Source: Dactylorhiza incarnata
Taxonomy: Eukaryota > Streptophyta > Magnoliopsida > Asparagales > Orchidaceae
Direction: 5' to 3'
Length of the DNA: 64,000 nucleotides
Assembly: GCA_033032865.1 (NCBI GenBank)
Contig: JAWHQI010000065.1
Span: forward strand, 8,430,001 to 8,494,000
Shown here: one piece after another, positions 12,301-24,300 of the stretch
Numbering within the stretch: the first letter of the stretch is position 1
Layout of the letters: every line of letters starts with the position of its first letter
Notes under the pieces: generated by a model
What the model saw: only the letters and a program-made list of their open reading frames with translations
The model's database searches: none
Told to the model about the DNA's origin: nothing
Made by a program: the position numbers and the translations under genes

Positions 12301-15300
12301 GACAGTAGTAGACGAAAGAGTCATCGTCGAACATCCTCTCTTTCGTTGGTTTGACGTCCTCTCCATGCTGACCCACGCGGCTCTCGCGTCGGAGGGTGCG
12401 CTTGTTGAAGGAGACCGCCTCCCCCTCCTTGTGACGCTTGATGCCTCGCTATCGACGCTCGTTTCTTCCGTTGATAGTCGTGTGTCTTCATCGTCCATGG
12501 CTTCCCCTATGACGAGTGCTCGATTCCAGCGATTGATCCTTCGTCGACAACAACTCCAGACATCAGTTGTTTTTGTGCCGCTGTCTGGGGGTGTTTCGTC
12601 GCCATCTGGGGATGTTTCATCGCCGTCTGCTCGATCGAGTGTGCTCTACTTCTTCCATTTTTTTCTTTCGAGTGACTCTTCGTCTAGGGATCTTTGTCAG
12701 GGTTCTTTCCGGTCCATGACCAGCTTGTTGCCTCCACCCAATGAGCCTTCCGTCCTCGGCACATTTTTTCTGCGGCATGTTCTTGTCTTTCCAGCCCGTG
12801 ACTGATTCCTCTGGCTGTCCTTCCTCTGTCGCTGCTCCCACTATGCCTTCCCGGAGTTCTTACCGGTACAGATTTGGCTTCCTATAGTGTTTCTTTTTCT
12901 TTGTGCCACCATGGTTGATTCTTCTGCCTCTTCGCCAAGTGTTGTGACGCCCCAGATGAGTGACCCTCATAGGACTCATGGCCACACTGGCTCATTGAAG
13001 ATCATCATTGTGCCTTTGGATGGGACAAATTACCTTGAATGGTCATGTGCTGCTCAACATGTAATTCGTAGTCATCAGATGTTCGGATATATAGATGGGA
13101 CGGTCGTGGCACCCCCCTAAAGATGATTCTACTTGAAGCATTGGGATTCTGAAAGTTCCTTTGTCGTCTCGTGGCTCCTCCATTCTGTCTCCTAAGGTCC
13201 AGAGTTATATATTGATGGACTCTGCCCATGAGATCTGGACTCGGGCACGCGAAACATACTCTCAGTTCGGAAATTCCATCCAGATTTACGAGCTTACGCG
13301 TCGTATTTTGGAGTTGAGGCAGGGAGCTATGACTGTGTCCACATACTTCTTTGAGTTCGAGCGTCTCTCTCAGAAATTGGATTACTTTGAACAATTTACT
13401 CATGCTTGTACTGTCGATGCAGTCCTGTGGCAGAAAAAGGAAGAACGTTTCCGTCTGCATGTTTTCCTGATGGGTTTGAACATGGAATTGGATACGGTTC
13501 GGACTAATAATCTTCACCGCTCCCATCTCCCATCTCTTCGGGAGGCATTCAGTATGGTTCTTGGCGATGAAGACCGTCGTAAGTCCCTCAGCACGATTGC
13601 CCCTCCTGATCGCTGTCTTTACTAGTGTTGGTCGGGGTAGCACCAACCCCACCAACATTGTTCCTACTTGTGATTATTGTGGCCGCAGAAGCCACACTCG
13701 AGATGTCTGCTTCAATCTTCATCCTCACCTTGCTCCACCAGGACCGGGTCGTGGTCGTGGACGTGGACCCAGACGGGGGGGCTCTCGACAGGGTGGTTCT
13801 CGATCTCAGGATGTTGCTGTTATGGGCAATGTGCCCATAAAGTTATCCTTTTATCGAGTCCTATGTTGTTCTCTTTATTATATGTTATTATTAGTGTGTA
13901 GGTGGGGCTATTTACGGTAATGCCCTTGTATGTTCAATTTAAGAGACCCTTGAGGTTTTGTATGGCATGTGAATGAAATCAGTCTAATTTCTTATTCTCT
14001 TATGTGAGGTCTTGGTAGCTCTCTCCTCCAACGAGCAAGACCCACTTAGGCAGCCGCGGTTAGGGCTCCACGGTATCTCCACCATCTCCCCCGTCTCCGA
14101 CCTCCACTCCGACTAGGCCCATAACAACTTTGGTATCAGAGCTCTCGGTCCTTTTCCACATTACTCTCACCATCAACCATTGTTTCCCCTTTTCGACACC
14201 CCGCTGTGTCTTCTGCCACACACTCACGTCGTTGTTCTGCTCAACTCGACGACGGAACCAACAGCTTCTCCTACGAAACCAACAATCCATGCGGTACGAC
14301 CCTTTCTCCTTGCGACCAAGGGTGCACAACGTAGAAGCCCATTACTCCTCTTTGTTCTCTGCACCATCTACCTCCGCCTTACTCTGCATCGACAAGCCCG
14401 CCAGACCATCAGCGAGACTGAGCCGCACCTATAGCGGTGAACCGCACGCCTCCAACTCCAGCGGGATCAACTCCCTCCTCCCAGCTTGCGCGATCAACTA
14501 CTCCAGACACATCCCTAAGCAGCCCACACCGCCTGCTGCATCCCATCGAGCCCTCTCCAGTCGCCTCCCTCCTCCCAGCCTACTGGTGTGCCGACTCGCT
14601 GAACGCACGAAGAAGAACGGCTTCTCGAGCCCCGCACCTTCAGCCACAGTCGCACGCCTCCAACAATTAATTCTGTCAAGCCCTCCTCGGCAACTCTTCG
14701 AGCAGCCTGCGTCTGCCTCGATCTCGAGCCCAGCGCCATTTTCCACGTGTTGCTGCTATTTTCAGCCGAGACCCTCCGCACGCGTGCAATCGCTCATCCC
14801 GCCCTTTCTCTCAAGCGGGACGTAAAGCAGGCCACCTTTCCTTGTGGGCCCTGCTCCTCTTAATCCTGTCAGCATATATATTTATTATTGTTTTTGTTCC
14901 CCTTGATTCAACACCCTTATAAAAGGGACGTCACAAGCATATATCAGCACACGTATTTGAGCTACGCGACAAAATTGGGAAGCGTCGCGGCTCTCACGGC
15001 AACTCCCAACACGTTCAATCATGGGTTGGAAGACTCAGGAGTGGTGTTTTCCTCATCAAGGAACGCTACGTATAGGCTGAGCGTTCAGCTGCAACCTGAA
15101 AAAGGTGAGCGATAGCGAAGTGTAAAAAGAGAAAAAGCTCTCCGCCTTACACGGGGCGGTATACCGTAGCATCACCTTGACTCGGATATAGAAAATCATA
15201 CAGAGAAGGAAATTCTTTCTCCAAAGGGATCTCCTCCCTCCCTTGTTCTAGGGGGCCTCTATCTTGCCTTGGTGGGCCTCTACTCTAGTGCACCATATGT

Positions 15301-18300
15301 ACCGGTGGTCCACCATAGGTCCACGGAGTGCTCCTTGTTCAACAATCCCATTTCCTCGGCCAAGTCCATTGACAAGAGTTGGGTGATTCTGGCTTTAGCT
15401 GCTCGGGTACTGGATGTCCCTCTTTGCTTAGTTTGGTTGATTCTGCCTTTGAGAATGCTTCTCCTCCTAGAGGTTGAAATGAGACCTTGCTTGTCCTAAT
15501 CCCAAAGGTTGAGAAACCCGAGTATGTGAAGCACTTTCGGCCTATTAGTTTATGCACGGTCGCCTAGAAACTGATAACCCACGGGGCGGTCTTGGTGAAT
15601 CGTTTGAGACCACTGCTTGTTGATCTTGTTGGGCCGGCTCAGGCTAGCTTCATTCCTGGACGTCAGTCTTCGGACAATCTTCTTGTGGCGTAGGAGTTGT
15701 ATCAGAAGGAGTAAAAGAATGGATTGATGGTAGACTGAGAAAAAGCATATGACAGGATCAGCTGGAGCTTTATCAAATGAGTCAGATTATGTTCATGATG
15801 CAGGCCGTCATGGCGCAACAAACTAGCCGCGCGAACCGTCATCAGGAGGCCATTACTGTGCTCTCCAAGCGCATCGATGATCTTTCTACCGCCTCCGCAC
15901 ACGATCAAGCGGGCAGCAGTCAGGCACCGCCATTTATCCGCCACACGCCGCCGCCATTGACAGTCCATGAGCCACCACCACCAATCCTAGCACGCCCTGA
16001 CACTATTATTTTGCTACGCTACACCAGGTTGGAATTTCCAACCTACGATGGAAAAACAGATCCCTTGGGCTGGCTCACCAGATGCGAGCAATTCTTTGGC
16101 CACCAACAAACCCCGACAGCTGAACAACTTCTTCCTCTGGCCTCCTTCCATCTTCTCGACTCGGCCTTGCTTTGGGTCACTCGCCTCCTCACTGATCAGT
16201 CGGCTCTAACATGGGACGACTTCAAGCGACTCTGCAACCTGCGCTTCGGTCCTCCCATCCGCAGTAACCCCTCGGTGCCCTCACAACATTACGTCAGCTA
16301 GGCTCTGTGGATGAATACTTGGACTAATTTCAGCTTCTTCTGGCGCACGTCACACTTTCCCCGGAGATGCAGGTCGCCATATTCACCGCCGGACTTCGTG
16401 ACCGCCTGCGATTGGATGTCGAATTCGAGGCCCCGCCTGACTTAGTAACTGCTATGAGTCTGGCCAGGCTATGCGACCGCCGCCTTCAGTTAGCACTGGA
16501 GGCCTACTTGCCCACAGACACTGGCACTCAGTCGGGCCGTACCGAGGGTCGGCCTACCCTGCCCGTCCGTCGCTTTTCTCGGGCCGAGATGTTGGAGCAA
16601 CGCGCTCATGGATTATGTTTTAACTGCGACAAGCAGTACACTCGTGGGCACAGGTGCAAGAAGCTCTTCTACCTGCACGTCGAGGACTCTGACGAAGAGA
16701 GTGTCGGATGAAGTTCGCATGTTAGTTGAGCTTGTGGTCAAGCTCATTTTGAAAGGCGGGAGTGATGTTGTAGGCAACGTGCCCATAAAGTTATTCTATT
16801 ATCGAGTCGTATGTTCTCTTTATTATATGTTATTATTAGTGTGTGTCGGGCAATTTACAGTAATGCCCATGTATGTTCTATTTAAGGGACCCTTGAGTTC
16901 TTGTATGGGATATGAATGAAATCAGTCTAATTTCTTATTCTCTTGTGTTAGGTCTTGGTAGCTCTCTCATCCAACGAGCAAGCCCCGCTTAGGCAGCCGC
17001 GGTAAAGGCTCCACGGTATCTCCACCATCTTCCCCATCTCCGACCTCCACTCCGACTAGGCCCATAACAGTTGCCTACTCTACGGAAGTCTATGAAGACT
17101 GTCGGCCTTCGGGACATTTTATCGCACATGAATTGGATGCTCTCCGCCGCCTTCTACACTCCCAGTTTGACGCTGCCTCCGGTACTTCTACTTTGCTACT
17201 ATCGTTATGCCCAGTTCTCATGTTGCCACGATTCCTCTGTTTGATTGAATCATTGACTCGGGAGCCACCGATCATATGACAGGATCCTCCTTGGTTTTTG
17301 TTTCCTACAGCGCCTTGTCTGGTAAGGACAAGGTTATCTCGTTGAATGGCACTTTGTCCCCCATTGCAGGCAAGGGACACATTTCCTGTTCTTCAATTTC
17401 CCTTTCTTCTGTCCTTCATGTTGCCTCTTTTCCCCGCAGTTTACTTTCGATTAGCAATATCACTCGATCTCTTAACTGTTCTGTAACTTTTTTTCCAAAT
17501 TCATGTGTTTTTCAGGAACTGGGTACGAAGTGGACCATTGGTAGTGGTAGGAACCGCGGTAGCTTGTACTACTTGGATTCTCAGATACCGTCGCACGGCC
17601 TCTCTTCCTCTACTGATATGTTGTTGATGCTCGACGCTGGCATTTGCACCTTGGTCATCCCTCCTAACTTCAAAAATTGTTTCATGCTTTATTACCTTTT
17701 ATTAAAACTTTAGCTTGTGATGTTTATGAAATGTCTAAACATGTTAGACATTACTCGTCGCATTTATCTTCTCCTAGTAGCATCCCTTTCGTTGTTATAC
17801 ATTCTGATGTTTGGGGGTCTTCCCCTATTTTATCTTTATCTAATTTTCGTTGGTTTGTCACATTTATCGATTGTTTTTCTAGCACTACTTGGGTCTATCT
17901 TTTAAAGAAAAAAATCAAGTATTTCCTTGTTTTCAAATCTTTCATGCGTGCAGACTCAGTTCAATGATAATATTTGTGTTCTTCGTAGTGATAATGGGAG
18001 GGAATATGATGATCATGGAGTGTTTGGTTCTTATCTAACAAGTCGTGGTATTTTACATCAAACCACTTGCATTTACACCTCTACACAAAATAGTGTTGTT
18101 GAACGAAAAAAGCAGCATCTCCTTGATGTTGCTCGATGCCTTCTCACCACCATGCACCTTCCGAAATCCTATTGGACGCTGGTCATCTTATCAATCGTCT
18201 GCCTTCACGGGTTCTAGATTATGCCTCACCTCTAGCCCGTCTCTCCACTACGTCTGTTGTTCATACTTCTCATCTTCCACCCTGTGTCTTTGGTTGTGTA

Positions 18301-21300
18301 TGTTTTGTTCACATGCATCAGCTTCTTCATGACAAACTTGACCCTCGGGCTGACTGTTGTGTTTTTATTGGCTATTCTGCCACTACAAAAGGATATTGGT
18401 ATTATCACCCTCCATTCCGACGTGTTTTTTGTACCATGGATGTTACTTTCGGCAAGGAGGAATTCTATTACATGGATTCAACTCACTCCACTCGTCATGG
18501 GGAGATTGGTGACATTACTTCTGATTCTACTATTCCTCTCCCTCCGATTCCTCCTACTCCTACCATTTCTTCCACACTAGCTACTCCTCCTATGTCTCCT
18601 ACAGAGTTTCCCCTGTGTCCTCTCATCTCTCCTTTTCTTCGTGTATACCACCGTCGTCAAACAAGTAAACAGCCCACCGTCATTTCCCCACTACCTGTGT
18701 CTGCTTTGGACTCAGATTGTGGTGAAGATCTACATGTTCCCCTCACATTGCTAAAAGGTAAAGCTACAACACCCTATTTCTAACCAAGTTACTTATCATC
18801 ATCTTACCTATGCTCATCATGGCTTTATATCTTCTTTGTCCTTGATTACTATTCCAAAGACGTGGCAGGAAGCTGAGTATTCCAGTATGGGCACGGACGA
18901 TGGAGGAAATGTCTGCCTTGGACAAGAATCACACATGGGATGTCTCTCCTCTCCCTCCTAATAAGAAAGTCTTTGGTTCAAGGTGAGTTTTCTCTGTTAA
19001 GCAAAACCAGGATGGTAAAGTTGAGTGTTACAATGCTCGCATTGTGGCTCGAGGATACACCCAGACTCAGGGAGTGGACTACAAAAAGACCTCTTCTCCT
19101 GCAGCAAAGATGGACTGCATTCGTGTTCTTCTATCTTGTGCTGCTTTCTGGGGCTGGGAGCTTCAACTACCGGATGTTTAAAATGTCTTCCTGCACGGTG
19201 AGCTTGATGAATAAGTGTGCATGACATTCTCTCCTGGATTTGTGAAGAAGGGACAAGAAAGGATTGTCTGTCACTTAAGGAACTCGTTGTATGGCCTGAA
19301 GCAGTCTCCCGGGGCATGGTTTGGTAGGTTCTTAAAGTCATGCTTAAGTTTGGCCACAAACAGGGAACAGTCTGATCACACTTTGTTTATCAGAAAACAT
19401 GAACAAAAAACTGTGGTACTTACTGTCTATGTTGATGACATCGTGATCACCGGCGATGACATGGAAGAAATCGCAAATCTCAAGGTCCTCTTGTCTGCTG
19501 AGTTCGAAGTGAAGGACTTAGGGAGATTACGTTACTTCCTGGGAATTAAAGTGACCAGATCAAACCAAGGTATCTTCATCTCTCAACGTAAGTTTGTTTT
19601 GGATCTGTTAAAAGAGACTGGTATGCTAGGTTGTGTTCCAGCTAACACTCCTACGGAGGAGAATCATAGGATTGATGAAGACAGTGATGGTGACAGCACT
19701 GATGCCTCGAGTTATCAAAGATTGGTTAGGAGGCTCTTATACCTATCTCAGACTCATCCTGACATTACATATGTTGTAGGAATCTTGAGTAGATATATGC
19801 ATGCTCCTAGGATCAGACATCAGGAGGTTGTTTAGCGTGTACTACGGTACTTAAAGAAGGCCGCTGGTCGTGGGCTTATGTTCTCCAAGAACAACCACTG
19901 AAAAATTAAAGTCTTTACTGATGCTGATTGGGTTCGAAGTCGTGATGACAGGAAATCCACAACGGGGTACTGCACCTTTGTTGGTGAAAATTTAGTGGCA
20001 TGGCGTAGCAAGAAGCAAAATGTGGTGGCCTGATCTAGTACTGAAGTTGAGTATCGGTCAATGTCTCAAGGTCACTGTGAAGGTCTATGGTTGCGTACTG
20101 TGTTACAAGATCTGAAACTCCAGGCGAATGCCCCCTCTCCTTATACCGTGACAATAAAGCAGCTATCAGTATTGCTCACAATCCAGTTCAACATAACATG
20201 ACTAAGCGTGTTGAGGTCGATAGACATTTTATCAAAGACCACCTGAATAAAGGAAACTTGGTCACTCCCTTTGTTCATTATAAAGATCAACTGGCCGATG
20301 TCTTCACCAAAAGCTTGGGATGCAATGTGTTTATTGATGACATCAATAAACTTAGAATGACTGATATCTTCCGTCCGACTTGAGGGGGAGAGTTGTAATT
20401 TATATAGTTACTTCAGGTCATTTTTTATCCTGTACCCAACCTGGTTATTTACGCCTTTTTGTCTTCCCTTACTCAAGTATATGTATGAGTAAAGGGTTTC
20501 ATTACAACACAATATTATTATTTCCTCTTTCAACTGGCTCGACCTTGGCTCAACTAGTATGAAGTAAGGTCATCTCAGAAGAGATGGATGCCCTTGCTCA
20601 TAATCAAGCTTAAAAGTTAGTTACCTTACACTAGGGAATAAAGATATTTGTTGTAGATGTGTCTTCACCCTCAAACATCCTATCGATGGGTTTTTAACTC
20701 ATTCCAAGGCTCTCCTTGTATCTCATGGAATCACTTGGTCTTACGGAGATTATTATCATGCTACTCTTGCATTAGCAACTAAACTCACTTCCCAACTGCT
20801 TCACTCTAATGCGGCTTCCTTCCAGTGGCCCCATTACCAATTGGATGCTAAAATATTCTCTATGGTGCCCTAAATGAAGAGATGACACGACCCCTTAGTA
20901 TCCAGCTTGAGGGGTGGAGGAATGATGTATGAGATATTGGTAGTTCTCTCCTCCCGAGCACGCCTAGTCTAAGAAGATGCGGTTCCGACTCCGCAGTATC
21001 CTTCCACCTCTGGTCACTACTCTGGCAAGCCCATACCAACTTGAAATCAGAGACCTCGGTCCTCATCTCTTTCGCATCCAACCAACTGAGTTCCATCGAC
21101 AGCCCCTGTCACGCATCCCTCCTTTCATAAGTCTTCGTCCATCACTTCTCTGTACTCGTCGTCCTCCGACAGAAGGGATGCCTCCCCCGCTTCTAGTGAG
21201 GGCGCACGCCATCGACAATAAATTGTCCGCACTCCTCGCTGCTTCTGCCCGAAAGGCTTTCCGCACGCGAAGATCATTTTCCAACGGTTATCTCCCAATG

Positions 21301-24300
21301 GCAGCAGTTTGTTTTCCCCTTCACACCTAGGGATCACCCTTCGTTGTCGTTCTGCAGCGGGAAATAGAACCCCATCGTCGAGACACATACACTGCACCTC
21401 GTCGTCGTCAAAGTGGCGGACCTGTACATAGTTGTCGTCGAAACCGACAGTTCGGCGTCTCTCTGCCGACGCAGCCCTAGGCCGACAAACTCTGGGCCGC
21501 TCCTTTCCGTTTGAGCTAAATTTAGAGCTTGTTTCGTCCGCTTTTCAGTCCCTGCGCCTTTTTTCTGCATGCAAGCATAAGTTGTCGTTGATCCCTCGCA
21601 AAAATAGCCTCATTTCGAGCCATGCGCCCGCCTTTTAGCTGTCTGTAGCAACTCTGTTGAGAAAACCCCCTTCTGATTTAACTTAACAAATTAACTATTT
21701 GTGATTTTACTCTCTAGGTTTATTACCCATGTTGTATAGTAAGGGTAATTTGGTCATAAAAGTCTTAGGAAGTCAGCTGAGCCAAAGTCATAAGAAAGGC
21801 AAACTGAAAACATAAAGAAAATTATCCAGAGTAATTATGCGTCGACTAGTAGTCGACGCAACGTCAGTTGAAAGTCCACGTTACTCCGACTGGTTATCAG
21901 CGCAACTTCAGAAGTCAAGTCGATGCACCCCTCAAGATGAAGTCGACGCAACATCGATTAGTATTCGACGCAGAAGCCAGAAGTTGAAGTCCACGGGTTC
22001 GTCGATAAGAAATCGACGCAACGTCGAATACTTAACCAAGTCGACAAGTTTCAAATCTTAGGCAGATCTCGACGCATCCTTCTCTAGAAGTCGACGTAGC
22101 GTCGAATGAAATCCAGAATGGAAATTTCAGCAGATCTGTCCAGAGTTATTCAAAGAAGATTATTATGGTATTCTTTTGAATCCTTAGAGTCGTTGGAAGA
22201 AAGCCTAAGGAAAGAATTCTCCACATAATTTCAGAAGAATATTTATGGAAGAAATTTGAAAAGGCTGTCGAGATTTATGAAGACATATTCAAAAGAATAT
22301 TATTCTTTCTAAAGATCTATTTCCAGAAAAACAAGAATTCGAAATCTCTCAGAGATTAATATATTCAGATGTCGAGAAGAACAAGACAGAGGATTGCAAT
22401 AGACGAGCTTAAAAAGTCTCCAGACCTTCTTCTTCTTCTCTCAACTTCTTTCTCTCAGAAACAGCGGTTCTTCTTCTCTCTGCATCTTCATGCTGCTCAT
22501 ACATAGATCAATCTGAGAAGGATGGATTAGTGCTTATAATCATTGTATCTTCTTCTAAGCAAGGATTCATCATCTTACAAAGGATCCAGAACACTTAGTG
22601 CCAAGAATCCTCAGTGACTGCTGAAAGAGGATTCAAATCAGAAGATTACACTTCATCTTTCTCTTCTTCTTCTTACTATATTTCTCACCTTCTGTAAACT
22701 GATTAAAGAGTCCTAAGAATCCCTCTTCAAAGGATTCAGTCTGGTTCAAGATCTCCTTAACAAAAGATCTAGACCGGTTCAAGATCTCCTTATCGAAAGA
22801 TTCTCTTTTGGTTCAAGATCTTCTTACCAAAAGATCTAGTCTTGGTTCTAAGAGTCTCCTTAGCAAAAGACTCAGCTTCTGGTTTTAAGAGTCTCCTAAT
22901 CAAAAGACTAAGGCACTGTGATAGTGTATTCCTACCAAGGTGGTAGAAGAGTAGATGTACTCATAATTTTGAGGAACTATTATATATTGTTGTGTCCTCT
23001 GTGTTGTGATAATTTTTTGTGTTGTCCCTTACTTAGTTTTATTATTCTGTTTTGTTTTATTCTGGTTGAAATTCTGGATGCTAAGTAATTATAACTGTTA
23101 TTTTTTTGTGCACCTTTTATAGAAAAAGTTTTAAATCTCTATTCACCCCTCCCCCCCCCCCCCCCCCCCCTCTAGAGAATACCCAGGGGAGTCAATGTGC
23201 ACGTTCAATTGGTATCAGAGGGAGGTTGATCACAAAAAGGTTAACACATTGATCAAAAGATCCTCTCACTCAGATTTTAATATTTTAAAATTATTTTTCA
23301 GAAAATAAGTTCTAAGGACTATGCATCCACAGGACCACCAGTGTGTAACCTAAATAAGTTTACACTCTGGAAGGCCAGGATAAAGCTATATATGAACTTT
23401 ATTGATGAGGACATTTTTGATGTTATTTTGTCAGGTCCCTCAGTGTCATACAGAAAAGATGCAAGTGGGATTGTGACACAAGAACTTGTCCCCAGAGCTG
23501 AATGGACTGATGCTGAGAAGAAGGTGAAAGTCTGTGATGCAAAGGCTATAAACATCTTTGTGTCAACTATGTCAGATGACATATTCCAAAAGGTGATTGA
23601 ATGTCAATCAGCAAAGGAAATCTATGAGTCATTTTATAGATTAGTTGAAGGGAGCTCAGATGAAAGAAAGGACAAGAAGTCTCTTCTCGTATCTCAATAT
23701 GAGAACTTCCCAAAGAAAGCTGAAACCTGGAGTGACTCAGAATCTGAGTCAAGCTCCTTTTCATCTGACAGTGACGAAGAATGTGCTGCTGAAGAAGCAT
23801 GTCTAATGGCTTTAGAAGATTCAACTGAAGAAGATCAGGTATCCTTATTTGATGAATTTGACTTTTCTTCAAAAGACTTTAAAAATTGTTTTAAAGATTT
23901 GTGTTAAGATTATCTTAACAGTCAAAAAGAATTTAAAACAATTAGAAAAGAATTAGAAGACCTTAAGAAATATAATTTGTATTATGTTAATTATGATTTA
24001 AGAAATCAGATATAAAGAAACATAAATAAACTAACTAATGAAAACTCAAACTTAAAAGAAGAGCTTACAAAGGCAAAAGCCTTTGAAGACTCACTCAATG
24101 GGGGAGTCAAAAGCTCAAGGATATTACATAGAATCTCTCCATGAGATTTAAGCAGCTTGGTTTAGGAGCAGATCCATCCACCAGCACAGTAACCTCTAGC
24201 AAATCAGCTTAGGAAAATCTTATAGTATTCATTAGACCTGGTGAAATTTAATCAAGTAACAAAATAGAATCTTATGAAAAATTGAATAATCACCTTGATA

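Larger units (their letters stand above)
13818..17069 (+). mobile_element. Element C: complete chimeric non-autonomous LTR element nested in D
   Basis: LTRs of 309 bp (13818-14126) and 303 bp (16767-17069) share TGTTATGGGCAATGTGCCCA-like starts and GACTAGGCCCATAACA ends. They are flanked by the perfect 5-bp duplication GTTGC (13813-13817 and 17070-17074). The PBS TGGTATCAGAGCTC starts at 14131 and a polypurine tract AAAGGCGGGAGTGA precedes the right LTR. The interior holds a GC-rich leader, an unidentified open stretch (14888-15114), a LINE reverse transcriptase fragment and a gypsy-type gag. It has no protease, integrase or LTR-type RT, so it must have moved in trans. Confidence 0.88.
12300..20532 (+). 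mobile_element. Element D: plus-strand Ty1/copia retrotransposon, split by element C
   Basis: It contains leader, gag (12887-13817), protease and integrase (17075-18700), RT (18830-19835), RNase H (19840-20383) and 3' LTR (20394-20532). Element C sits just after the gag zinc knuckle. Stops and frameshifts occur in most domains. It is closely related to the minus-strand element E. A 5' LTR and PBS were not found, so the left boundary is only where E ends. Confidence 0.8.

Noticed and set aside
12299..12805. 168-codon open frame before element D gag
   Set aside because: Low-complexity Ser/Val-rich frame in the retroelement leader, with a similar open frame on the opposite strand.
13005..13658. 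217-codon minus-strand open frame
   Set aside because: It is antisense to element D's gag, which carries clear capsid and zinc-knuckle motifs on the plus strand.
14130..14825. 231-codon plus-strand open frame in element C
   Set aside because: It overlaps the primer binding site and is Ser/Pro/Arg-rich with no recognisable domain; GC-rich leader sequence gives long chance frames in several frames.
23209..23220. TGGTATCAGAG sequences as tRNA fragments
   Set aside because: These are primer binding sites complementary to the 3' end of initiator tRNA-Met next to LTR ends. No tRNA gene with a cloverleaf was seen.
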